From CAYPEK01 sp964409645 (GTDB lineage: Bacteria; UBP15; UBA6099), in the NCBI GenBank assembly GCA_964409645.1, contig CAYPEK010000151.1, forward strand, positions 1-8,655: 8,655 nt of DNA, in the 5' to 3' direction. The notes beneath the pieces were generated by a model, which did no database searches, was not told the origin of the DNA, and saw only the letters and a program-made list of their open reading frames with translations. This document shows, piece by piece, positions 1-7,100 of the stretch. The first letter of the stretch is position 1. The number at the start of each line of letters is the position of its first letter. Made by a program: the position numbers and the translations under genes.

Positions 1-75
1 AAAATCGATTTTTTTAATCTGATTTTCAAAAACTATTTTTTTCAGAGGTCTCAATAAATAATTCGGAGGTGTTTT
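1..75 (+). promoter_or_regulatory. AT-rich leader with strong ribosome binding site for the zinc-ribbon gene
   Basis: This is a very A/T-rich stretch at the window edge. It begins with the self-complementary AAAATCGATTTT followed by more T, which could be the tail of a terminator for a gene outside the window, but the left part is cut off. A clear Shine-Dalgarno GGAGGTG at 65-71 lies 4 nt before the ATG at 76 and fixes that start. I see no convincing -35/-10 pair. Confidence 0.5.
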
Positions 76-423
76 ATGAAATGCCCGATTTGCACCACTA
101 TCGATCTTCTGATGACGGAACGGCAGGGAGTCGAGATAGACTACTGCCCGCAGTGCCGGGGCGTCTGGCTGGACCGCGGGGAACTGGACAAGATAATCGA
201 AAAATCGATGGCGCAGCAGCCGCCTGCGGTTCAGGCGCCGCCGCCCGCAGCCCGACCGGTACCACAGCCGATGCCTCAGCAAGGCGGCCAGTACTATGAG
301 CAGAAGGTTTACCGCAAGGAACATCACGACCACGATGATCACGACCATCACGGCCATGGCGATCATGACGATTGGAAGCGCCACAAAAAGAAATCGATTT
401 GGGGAGAGATATTCGATTTTTAA
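76..423 (+). CDS. Small TFIIB-type zinc-ribbon protein with His/Asp-rich tail
   Basis: A 115-residue protein. The N-terminal 45 residues are a zf-TFIIB-type zinc ribbon (COG3809-like): two CxxC knuckles at C3/C6 and C24/C27, then the typical G-x-WLDRGEL segment at about 29-37. Next come a Pro/Gln/Ala-rich linker (about 47-72) and a His/Asp-rich stretch (83-99) that could bind metal. The end, residues 107-115, is SIWGEIFDF, a hydrophobic-acidic tail often seen in this family. No signal peptide or membrane segment is visible, so it is probably cytoplasmic. The start is set by GGAGGTG at 65-71. It lies 49 nt upstream of the GH1 gene on the same strand, but nothing in the sequence ties their functions together. 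The family is widespread and mostly uncharacterised. Zinc binding is a safe inference, but nucleic-acid binding is not shown here. Confidence 0.9.
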   Translation: MKCPICTTIDLLMTERQGVEIDYCPQCRGVWLDRGELDKIIEKSMAQQPPAVQAPPPAARPVPQPMPQQGGQYYEQKVYRKEHHDHDDHDHHGHGDHDDWKRHKKKSIWGEIFDF

Positions 424-433
424 GATAGAGCGG

Positions 434-454
434 ATTTTCTGATGACAGGAAAAT
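434..454 (+). other. Small hairpin between the zinc-ribbon and GH1 genes
   Basis: ATTTTCTG (434-441) can pair with CAG-G-AAAAT (446-454) across the loop ATGA, with one bulged G. It sits 9 nt before the GH1 Shine-Dalgarno and has no following T tract, so it is not a canonical terminator. It may be chance or a weak processing or attenuation structure. Confidence 0.25.
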
Positions 455-472
455 AACAGGGCGGAGGGTGAT

Positions 473-1852
473 ATGGCACAGAAAAGGCTTGATTTTCCGA
501 AGGGTTTCATCTGGGGCGCGGCGACCGCGGGCCATCAGGTCGAAGGCGGCAACGTGGACTCGGACTGGTGGAAGTTCGAGCAGGAAGGAAAAATTTACGA
601 CGGCACGGTCAGCGGAAAATCGACCGATTACTGGAACCGCTACGAGGAAGACCACGAGATCATGTCGCGGATCGGCATGAACGGCTTCCGGCTCGGGATC
701 GAATGGGCGAAGATCGAGCCGCGCGAGGGGCAAATCGACCGCTTCGCAATTGATCGCTATAAAGCAATCCTCGAATCGCTCCGCGCGCGCGGAATGAAAA
801 TCTGCCTCACCATCTCCCACTGGGTTCTGCCGCTGTGGTTCGCCGAAAAGGGCGGCTGGACGAACCCGAAAGCGGTCAAATATTTCGAGAAATTCGTGCG
901 CGTATGCGCAACCGAATTCGGCGAGCACCCGACGTACTGGGTGGTGCTCAACGAGCCGGCAGTGGTGCCGACCGGCGGTTACCTCGGCGGCGTGTTCCCG
1001 CCTGAAAAGAAGTCGTTCGTGCTGTTCTGCCTCGTAGTGCACCGGCTGCTGGAAGCGCACGCGGCGGGCTACGCGGCGATCCACGAGATCGTCAAGCACG
1101 CGGCGGACGGCGGGCCGACCCGCATCGGCGCCGCGCAGGCGTATCAATGTATCGACGCGTGGGGAACGCCGGGTCTCGCGGGCGCGTACGAGAGCATCAT
1201 GGCGCCGCTCGTCGCCCACGGCAGCTTCAACGCATGGGACACCGCCGTCAAAACCGGCCGCGTGCCGTTCCCGTTCGGAATCGGCGACAGGATCAAAGGG
1301 CTCGAAGACAGCTACGACTACTGCGGCGTTAACTACTACACGCGTATGTCGCTGAGGTTCGATCCTTCGAGGACGGACGAGGCGTTTATCGAGAGATATG
1401 ACGTACCGCCCGGCATCGAGCGCGGCGGCATGGGCTGGCAGAACTATCCGCCCGGATTCTACTCCACGCTGAAGGATGTATGGGAACGCTTCGGCAAACC
1501 GATCATCATCACAGAGAACGGGGTGGAGGACGGCAACCGCGAGGACACGATGCGATGCTCGTACACGCTCGAACATCTCGCGCAGCTCCACCGCGCGATG
1601 CAGGAAGGCATCAAAATCGAGGCGTACTATCACTGGTCGTACATAGATAATTTCGAGTGGCGCGAGGGCTACATCAAGAAACTGGGGCTGGTCGAATGCA
1701 ATTACGCCGATCCCGAGCTCAAGCGCGTATGGCGCAAGAGTGCGTACATGTATCAGGAGATAATCAGAGAGAACGCGATCACGGAAGAGATCGTCGCGAA
1801 GTACGCGCCCGCCGCAATGGAAGGCGTCTTCGGCGACAAGTGGCGCGCCTGA
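473..1852 (+). CDS. GH1 family beta-glycosidase (beta-glucosidase/galactosidase-like)
   Basis: A complete 459-residue glycoside hydrolase family 1 enzyme, the usual length for the family. It is a retaining (beta/alpha)8-barrel hydrolase of terminal beta-linked sugars. Visible landmarks are the N-terminal FPKGFIWGAATAGHQVEGG (Q22 is the -1 site Gln), R73 in FRLGIEW, H116-W117 in the TISHW strand, N160-E161-P162 (E161 is the acid/base), N287/Y289 in GVNYYT, I346-T-E-N-G350 (E348 is the nucleophile), and HWSYIDNFEW at 387-396 with the sugar-binding W388, E395 and W396. There is no signal peptide, so it acts in the cytoplasm on imported sugars. GGAGG at 463-467 supports the ATG at 473. No transporter, phosphotransferase or regulator gene adjoins it, so neither the sugar specificity nor the inducer can be read from context. 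A terminator-like hairpin begins 31 nt after the stop. Confidence 0.97.
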   Translation: MAQKRLDFPKGFIWGAATAGHQVEGGNVDSDWWKFEQEGKIYDGTVSGKSTDYWNRYEEDHEIMSRIGMNGFRLGIEWAKIEPREGQIDRFAIDRYKAILESLRARGMKICLTISHWVLPLWFAEKGGWTNPKAVKYFEKFVRVCATEFGEHPTYWVVLNEPAVVPTGGYLGGVFPPEKKSFVLFCLVVHRLLEAHAAGYAAIHEIVKHAADGGPTRIGAAQAYQCIDAWGTPGLAGAYESIMAPLVAHGSFNAWDTAVKTGRVPFPFGIGDRIKGLEDSYDYCGVNYYTRMSLRFDPSRTDEAFIERYDVPPGIERGGMGWQNYPPGFYSTLKDVWERFGKPIIITENGVEDGNREDTMRCSYTLEHLAQLHRAMQEGIKIEAYYHWSYIDNFEWREGYIKKLGLVECNYADPELKRVWRKSAYMYQEIIRENAITEEIVAKYAPAAMEGVFGDKWRA

Positions 1853-1883
1853 AAAAAAGCATTTGCAGACAACGGTTAACGTA

Positions 1884-1909
1884 GGGGCACGTTGCACGTG
1901 CCCCTTTTT
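1884..1909 (+). terminator. Rho-independent terminator-like hairpin after the GH1 gene
   Basis: A perfect 9-bp stem GGGGCACGT / ACGTGCCCC with a TGC loop (1884-1904) is followed directly by TTTTT (1905-1909). It lies 31 nt past the GH1 stop on the same strand, which is the expected geometry for an intrinsic terminator. The opposite strand has no T tract after the stem, so it should work in one direction only. The GC-palindrome core also resembles dispersed intergenic repeats, so a repeat may have been co-opted as a terminator. Confidence 0.75.
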
Positions 1910-1919
1910 ATTTGTGTCT

Positions 1920-2027
1920 TTAATCGCTCCCACACTCTGCGTGGGAGCGGAGCAAACGGACGCTCTGCGTCCGCCGACGCTGGAGCGTCTGAAGAGGCAT
2001 TCCCACGCGGAGCGTGGGAACGATTAA
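1920..2027. repeat. REPIN-like palindromic element of four hairpins with terminal inverted repeats
   Basis: A 108-bp element between the convergent GH1 and M48 genes. Its ends are inverted repeats matching at 13 of 14 positions (1920-1933 against 2014-2027). Inside are four consecutive hairpins: CGCTCCCAC/GTGGGAGCG (1925-1949), CGGACGC-TCT-GCGTCCG (1957-1973), GACGCT-GG-AGCGTC (1976-1989) and TTCCCACGC-GGA-GCGTGGGAA (2000-2020). The outer two are near-copies of each other and so are the inner two. The right half is therefore an inverted copy of the left half, with an almost equal linker (11-13 nt) between hairpins in each half. This is the architecture of REP doublets. No transposase, such as a RAYT, is in the window. 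The element may also protect or terminate transcripts from both neighbours. No target-site duplication is obvious. Confidence 0.85.
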
Positions 2028-2110
2028 TCAGTCATCTCAGCAGGAAAATCAGGCATAATCAGGAATGAAATTTGAGGGTGGCACATTAATTTAACCGGAC
2101 AATAGTTTCG

Positions 2111-3412
2111 TTACACCGTTTTCAACCTTTTGCAGTGGGGGCAGCGGAAGGAGTATGCGTTGAAGTCGGGCGGGATTCTGAGGCGGACGCCGCACTCGCA
2201 GTCGATTGTTTCGTAGCCGGATTTCTTGTAACCGAGGTCGCGGGCGGCGGCGCCGGAGACTCCTTCCGGCGGTACTTCCGTCGAGCCGTCGAGAAAAACG
2301 CGGTCGCCGGTGTCGGCATGTACGGGCGTTGACCATCTTTCGATCTCATTCGACGTGAACAGGATTTTCTGAGAGCCTACGGTCCTGCGCCATTCGTGCT
2401 GGTAGGCGTCGAGCGTGTGCCTGCCCGCCATTTCGCGCAGTATGCTGATGCGCAACTCGACCGGTGGATGCGTGGCTCCGGGGCTGTTGATGTCGTTCGC
2501 CGTGCCGTAGAACGGGTTGACGATATACAGAGGGGCGGTGGCTGCGCTCGCGCGGGCGACACCCTGCCGGGAGCCGGAGATTCTTGTCAGCGCGGCGGCG
2601 AGTCCGCCGGGATTGCGCGTGTACTGTGCGGCGCAGGCGTCCGCGAGGAATTCGCGCCTGCGCGAGAAAGCGAAGTAGAGCATCCGCGCGATCGCGCCGA
2701 ATATCGCACTGATTATCATGTACATGATGATGGCCGGGTGAGCCCGGAAATCCTGCGGCCTTTTTGGCATTAATATCTTGTCGAAGAAGCCCGGTTCGTC
2801 GTCGAGCAGCGGGCGAGGCTTCAATGTTTCGCCGGGCATGATGAAGCTGAGAACGCCCGCGAAGAGTGTCATGAACACGACATCGCGGTTGACAATGTGC
2901 GCCATTTCGTGCGCGACGACACCCTGAAGCTCCTCGCGGTTCAACTGCTGGAGAAGTCCGGATGTGACCGCGATGGATGCGCTCATCCGGCTTTTGCCCG
3001 AAGCGAACGCGTTCGGCGCGCGCTCGTTGATTACGCAGATGTCCGGCCTGAACTGAAGCCCGGACGCGATCCGCATTTCCTCGACGATGTTGAACAACTC
3101 CGGGCACTCGCTTTTTTCGAGCAGACGCGCGCCGCTCGCCCGAAGTACGATCTTCTCGCCTCCGAACCAGCCGCGCAGCACCACCACGATGCCCGCCGCG
3201 ATACCGAGTCCGCCGCAGAGCAGATAAAATTGAGAGCCCGTTAAGTATGTGGGGATCTCGCCGCTTCTATACCGGATTTCCACCATGAACAACGAGAAAT
3301 GAATCAACACCCCTATCGCATACCCGAAACCGAACAGGACGAAGATCATGAGTCCGGCGAACACAAACGACCTGACGTAATTGGAGCTTATCTGTTGCCA
3401 TATATTATTCAT
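2111..3412 (-). CDS. HtpX-like M48 membrane zinc metalloprotease with C-terminal zinc ribbon
   Basis: A 433-residue protein. The M48 catalytic signature is complete: H168-E169-M-A-H172 (two zinc ligands and the catalytic Glu), the third ligand E254 in SRRREFLADA, the NAFASG segment at 134-139, and THPP at 314-317. Hydrophobic segments lie at about 15-38 and 61-80 before the protease domain, with further ones at about 178-193 and 226-249. This resembles the HtpX topology, in which the active site faces the cytoplasm and misfolded membrane proteins are degraded. HtpX is usually about 290 residues. Here about 100 residues follow the THPP motif and end in a zinc ribbon with C405, C407, C424 and C427 (C-x-C-x16-C-x2-C). 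The start encodes MNNIWQQ. Its ribosome binding site is weak (GGCGGAAAC, about 10 nt upstream). It stands alone on the minus strand, convergent with GH1, and a candidate promoter lies at 3450-3478. The substrate is unknown. Confidence 0.95.
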   Translation of the reverse strand: MNNIWQQISSNYVRSFVFAGLMIFVLFGFGYAIGVLIHFSLFMVEIRYRSGEIPTYLTGSQFYLLCGGLGIAAGIVVVLRGWFGGEKIVLRASGARLLEKSECPELFNIVEEMRIASGLQFRPDICVINERAPNAFASGKSRMSASIAVTSGLLQQLNREELQGVVAHEMAHIVNRDVVFMTLFAGVLSFIMPGETLKPRPLLDDEPGFFDKILMPKRPQDFRAHPAIIMYMIISAIFGAIARMLYFAFSRRREFLADACAAQYTRNPGGLAAALTRISGSRQGVARASAATAPLYIVNPFYGTANDINSPGATHPPVELRISILREMAGRHTLDAYQHEWRRTVGSQKILFTSNEIERWSTPVHADTGDRVFLDGSTEVPPEGVSGAAARDLGYKKSGYETIDCECGVRLRIPPDFNAYSFRCPHCKRLKTV

Positions 3413-3449
3413 TCAGATGTCGTTTCCGCCCGCAGACTAATAGAAATTA

Positions 3450-3478
3450 ATTCTACATGCCTGCCCGCCGCAGGACAA
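3450..3478 (-). promoter_or_regulatory. Candidate sigma-70 promoter for the M48 protease gene
   Basis: Reading the minus strand, TTGTCC (3478-3473) is separated by exactly 17 bp from TAGAAT (3455-3450). This matches the TTGACA/TATAAT consensus at 9 of 12 positions with ideal spacing. Transcription would begin near 3443, about 30 nt before the ATG at 3412. No stronger pair was seen in the region, but 9/12 matches occur by chance. Confidence 0.4.
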
Positions 3479-3582
3479 GGATAACGGTGCGGCTGCTGTT
3501 TTATTATTGAGCGATTAATATGAGAGAAATATACGGAACGCCGAGAGGAGATTAATTGTGTTCTTTGAAAAAACAAATATCA

Positions 3583-3588
3583 TATAAT
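3583..3588 (+). promoter_or_regulatory. Possible -10 box for the sensor-kinase operon
   Basis: A perfect TATAAT lies in an A/T-rich patch upstream of the small membrane protein and the kinase. The -35 position has only TTCTTT at 16-bp spacing, a poor match, so an activator or a different sigma factor would be needed. The region 3413-3638 is otherwise without recognisable content on the plus strand. Confidence 0.25.
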
Positions 3589-3638
3589 TAACAGATAGAC
3601 ATCATTGAATTTGCATCCATGGCCGTAACGAAAATGTA

Positions 3639-3820
3639 TTAGTCCGGATTTTTCACAAGAAAAATCCGGGAGATCGAAGAAAGGGCGATCTACTGCGTTG
3701 AATCATCGACTCGAACTCGGTCACATACGGCACAGTATGCTCTCTCGTTCTTGCTCGATTTGTCTTGTATCTCATCCCTTTTTTCGATTTCCGCCTGCAC
3801 TGGTGAAAAATGCAGGTTAG
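3639..3820. repeat. 182-bp long imperfect inverted-repeat element with central palindrome
   Basis: The outer 21 bp (3639-3659 and 3800-3820) are inverted repeats matching at 15 of 21 positions and sharing GTGAAAAAT. Further in, 3670-3685 and 3776-3791 are inverted copies matching at 14 of 16. The centre has GAAC (3713-3716) against GTTC (3747-3750) and CATAC (3724-3728) against GTATG (3735-3739). All pairs are symmetric around about 3730-3732. The left end also forms its own perfect 11-bp hairpin CCGGATTTTTC-ACAA-GAAAAATCCGG (3644-3669), and the right end forms a 6-bp hairpin CCTGCA/TGCAGG (3794-3816). The element ends 50 nt before the small membrane-protein start. It contains no convincing gene. 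It may be a MITE-like mobile element or a structured leader. Confidence 0.7.
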
Positions 3821-3870
3821 CCGATTTCACGCTCCGGACAAAACAACTGAAACCGGAGAGGAGGAAACGG

Positions 3871-4098
3871 ATGAGGAAGCTGCGGGAAATACTGTGGATG
3901 AGAGAATTTCAGGGATTCCTCTTCATCGCCTGCCTGATGCTGTTCATCTGGCCGTTTATCGCGAGGGGCACTCTGGGGAGCCTAGGGCGGCTGACCGCGT
4001 ACTACTTCGTGGCGTGGTTTGTTGTTGTATGTTTTCTCGCCTTTGTGTCGGCATTCAAGGAAAAGGACGGCGGCGAGGGCGGGGACGGAGAGGAATAG
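3871..4098 (+). CDS. Small two-helix membrane protein preceding the transporter-kinase
   Basis: A 75-residue protein with a basic N-terminus (MRKLREILWMREF), two hydrophobic segments (about 14-31 and 38-57) and a charged Glu/Gly/Asp/Lys-rich C-terminal tail. I chose the ATG at 3871, not the in-frame ATG at 3751, because a strong GAGAGGAGG Shine-Dalgarno (3856-3864) sits just before it. The longer reading would run through the palindromic element. Only 3 nt separate its stop from the kinase ATG, so the two are very likely translationally coupled. I do not recognise a named domain. In Pseudomonas a short gene, cbrX, occupies the same place before cbrA, and small partner subunits also precede some SLC5 transporters. 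By analogy this may be an accessory subunit or translation coupler for the kinase. That function is inference only. Confidence 0.78.
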   Translation: MRKLREILWMREFQGFLFIACLMLFIWPFIARGTLGSLGRLTAYYFVAWFVVVCFLAFVSAFKEKDGGEGGDGEE

Positions 4099-4101
4099 CG
4101 G

Positions 4102-7100
4102 ATGTTCAGCGACTGGACAATAATCTCGATCATCCTGATATATGTCGGGGTGCTCTTTGTGTTGTCGCTGTATGTCGAACGGAATGACGGTTGGGGCCGC
4201 AGACTGAGCGACAGCCCGCTTGTGTACTCGCTCTCGCTGGGCATCTACTGCACGACGTGGACGTACTACGGGAGCGTCGGGACGGCGTCAACGAGCGGGA
4301 TTGTGTTCCTCGGATACTACCTAGGGCCGGTGATGTCGATTGTCCTGTGGTGGACGATTCTGCGCAAGATCGTTCGGATCAAGCAGGAATACAGGATAAC
4401 GAGCATAGCCGACTTCATAGCGGTGAGGTATGACAACTCGCAGCTTCTGGCTGCGCTGGTGACGGTAATCTCGTGCGCGTCGGTCGCACCTTATATCGCA
4501 CTCCAGTTCAAGGCGATACAGTCAACATTCAACCTGATAACGTTCGGGAGGGGAAGCGAATTCATATCGGGGCGTTTCGGTCTGTTTCTGGTGGCGCTGA
4601 TGGCGCTGTTCACGATTGCGTTCGGAGTGCGGCGTCTCGATCCGACGGAGAGGCACAGGGGGATGGTGGTCGCGGTTGCGATTGAGTCGGTCGTGAAGCT
4701 GGCCATGTTCCTCATCGCCGGTGTTTTCATCACGTATTTTGCTTTCCATGGGTTCGGCGACCTGTTCCGCAGATTTCACGAGAGCGGCCTCGACGCGAAG
4801 ATGGCGCCCGTGAAGATGTCCGGAGAGTATGTGAACCTGTGGTTCACGTACATGCTTCTCGGGTTCTCTTCGATACTGTTTCTTCCCCGGCAGTTTCACA
4901 TCGCCGTGATCGAGAACACGGACGAGAAGCACATCCGTACGGCGATGTGGATGCTGCCGCTGTACATGTTGCTGATCAATATTTTCGTGATGCCGATCGC
5001 TATGGCGGGGCTGCTGAAAGGGATTCCCCATTCGATGGCGGACACATTTGTGATGCGGCTGCCGCTGCATCTGGGACAGCCGGTTATCGGGCTGATGGTG
5101 TTCGTGGGCGGCTTTTCGGCGGCGATGAGCATGACGATGATCGGCTCGATGACGCTTGCGACAATGATCTCTAACCATCTGGTGCTGCCGGTCGCGGGGA
5201 GCGTNNNNNNNNNNNNNNNNNNNNNNNNNNNNNNNNNNNNNNNNNNNNNNNNNNNNNNNNNNNNNNNNNNNNNNNNNNNNNNNNNNNNNNNNNNNNNNNN
5301 NNNNCCGTCGGCGGTGCTCGATCGCGGCCCGTGGGGAGTAGCGCTGCTGAAGCCGGAGCAGCTTTTCGGAGTGACCGGCCTGCAGCCCATCGCACACACT
5401 GTATTCTGGTCGATGGTGTTCAACATCGGACTGTACATTTTGGGATCGATCGTGTTCAAGCAGAGCGAAGCCGGCGGGAGCGCCGCGGATAAGTTCGTCG
5501 GGATACTCGATACGGAAAACCGTAAAGCGCTGTCGGCCGCGGGCGGTCTGAGGATCGATCTTTCGGCGAAGAAAAGAAAGATTGCGGGTCTTCTGGAAAT
5601 GTATTTCACCGCCGCGAAAACGGAAAAGATAATCGCTGAAAACCTCGCCGAGTTGCGCCTGAGCGACAGAAAACATGTTACGAGCGTGGAACTGTCCGAG
5701 CTGTGCGTGCATATCGAGAAGGTGCTGGCGGGATCGGTCGGCGCCACCGTAGCTCATACCGCCTTCAGGCGGGCGCGGATATTCGAAGAGGAGGAAGAGC
5801 GCGAGCTCAAGTTGCTGTACGGGGAAATACTGGCGAGCATGAGAATTCCCCCCGCGGAACTGAGGCGCCGGGTGGACTACTACCGTGAGAGGGAGGAACT
5901 GATCACGGCGCACTCGAACGATCTCGAAGAAAAAGTGAGGCTGCTCCAGAAGGAGATCGCTGAACGGATAGTCGCGGAGGGCGCCCGGCGCGAGAGCGAG
6001 GCGCGCCTTCAGGCGATTATAGACAACGCGCCGGCTGCAATTTTCATCAAGGACCTCGAAGGCAATTATACTCTTGTAAATACATACCTCGAGTGGGTTT
6101 ACGGAAAACCGAAGGAGCAGATAATCGGGAGAAAGAGCTACGATTTCATGCCCGCGGAGTCGGCGGAGGAGATACGGAAGAACGACCTCCGCGTGCTCGA
6201 GACAAAGGCGCCTGTGATTGTGGAAGAAATGATCATGCTCGCGAACGGCGAAATGCGCATCTTTTCATCGGTGAAGTTTCCGATGGTCAGCGTGGACGGC
6301 GAGGTGTACGGTATCTGCGGCATCACGACGGACATCATGGAAAGGAAGCTTGTTGAGAAGGAGCTCGAACTTTACCGCGAGCGGCTGGAGGCTCTTGTCG
6401 AGGAGCGAACGGAGGAACTCAGGAAAACGCAGGAGCAGCTTATAGTGTCGGAGCGGATAGCGGTGCTCGGGCAGTTCGCGGGCAGCATAGCGCACGAAGT
6501 GCGTAATCCGCTCGGGGTGATATCCAACGCGGTCTATTATCTCAAGAAGGCGTATGCCCACGCGGACGAGAAGTACGATTCATACATAAAGCTGATCGGC
6601 TTGCAGATAAAGAGGGCGACGGAGATAATCGAGAGTATTCTCAGGCTTACGCAGATGAAGAGCGCGCATCTCGAACGTTCCGACATTTGCGAGGTGGTGA
6701 GGGAGAGTTTCGAAGCCGCCGAAATGCCGGAGGGGATCGAGAAGGAATACAGATTTCCGCACGGGCCCGTCTATGCGAACATGGACCGGGAGCAGATGCG
6801 AATCGCGTTCAGGAACATCATAGTGAACGCAGTGCAGGCCGTCGGAGCGTCCGGAACGCTGACTGCGTACGTGCGGGAGGAGGAGAGGAAAGGCTGCATG
6901 TGTGTCGCGGTGTCGATCAGCGACACCGGCGGCGGGATTGCCGAGAAGGACAAAGAGTCGATTTTCAACCCTCTTTTTTCGACGAAGACGTACGGCATCG
7001 GATTTGGGTTGACAATAGTCAAAATGATAGTGGAGAAGCATGAAGGCTGGATAAACGTGGACTCCGTGCCCGGGGCGGGAACGACTTTCGAGATTGTGAT

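Noticed and set aside
98..1933. 611-codon open frame on the minus strand across the zinc-ribbon and GH1 genes
   Set aside because: It is antisense to two genes with unmistakable family motifs. Its translation is Arg/His/Val-rich with no recognisable domain, typical of a shadow frame in GC-rich DNA.
1920..2027. CRISPR array or tRNA-like structure
   Set aside because: There are no repeat-spacer units of constant length and no cloverleaf or anticodon arm. The hairpins are mutually inverted copies.
2396..2773. 125-codon plus-strand frame inside the M48 gene
   Set aside because: It is antisense to the conserved protease coding sequence and has no recognisable motif.
3729..3740. GGCAC...TGC resembling a sigma-54 promoter
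   Set aside because: The GG and GC dinucleotides are 8 bp apart instead of the required 10, and the sequence is already explained by the central palindrome.
3751..3870. Upstream in-frame ATG at 3751 extending the small membrane protein by 40 residues
   Set aside because: The extension runs through the right arm of the palindromic element, has no Shine-Dalgarno before 3751, and is not needed. A strong ribosome binding site precedes 3871.
4522..5913. 463-codon minus-strand frame across the transporter-kinase and the N gap
   Set aside because: It depends on reading through 100 N, is antisense to a conserved SLC5 domain, and gives an Arg/His/Gln-rich translation with no domain.
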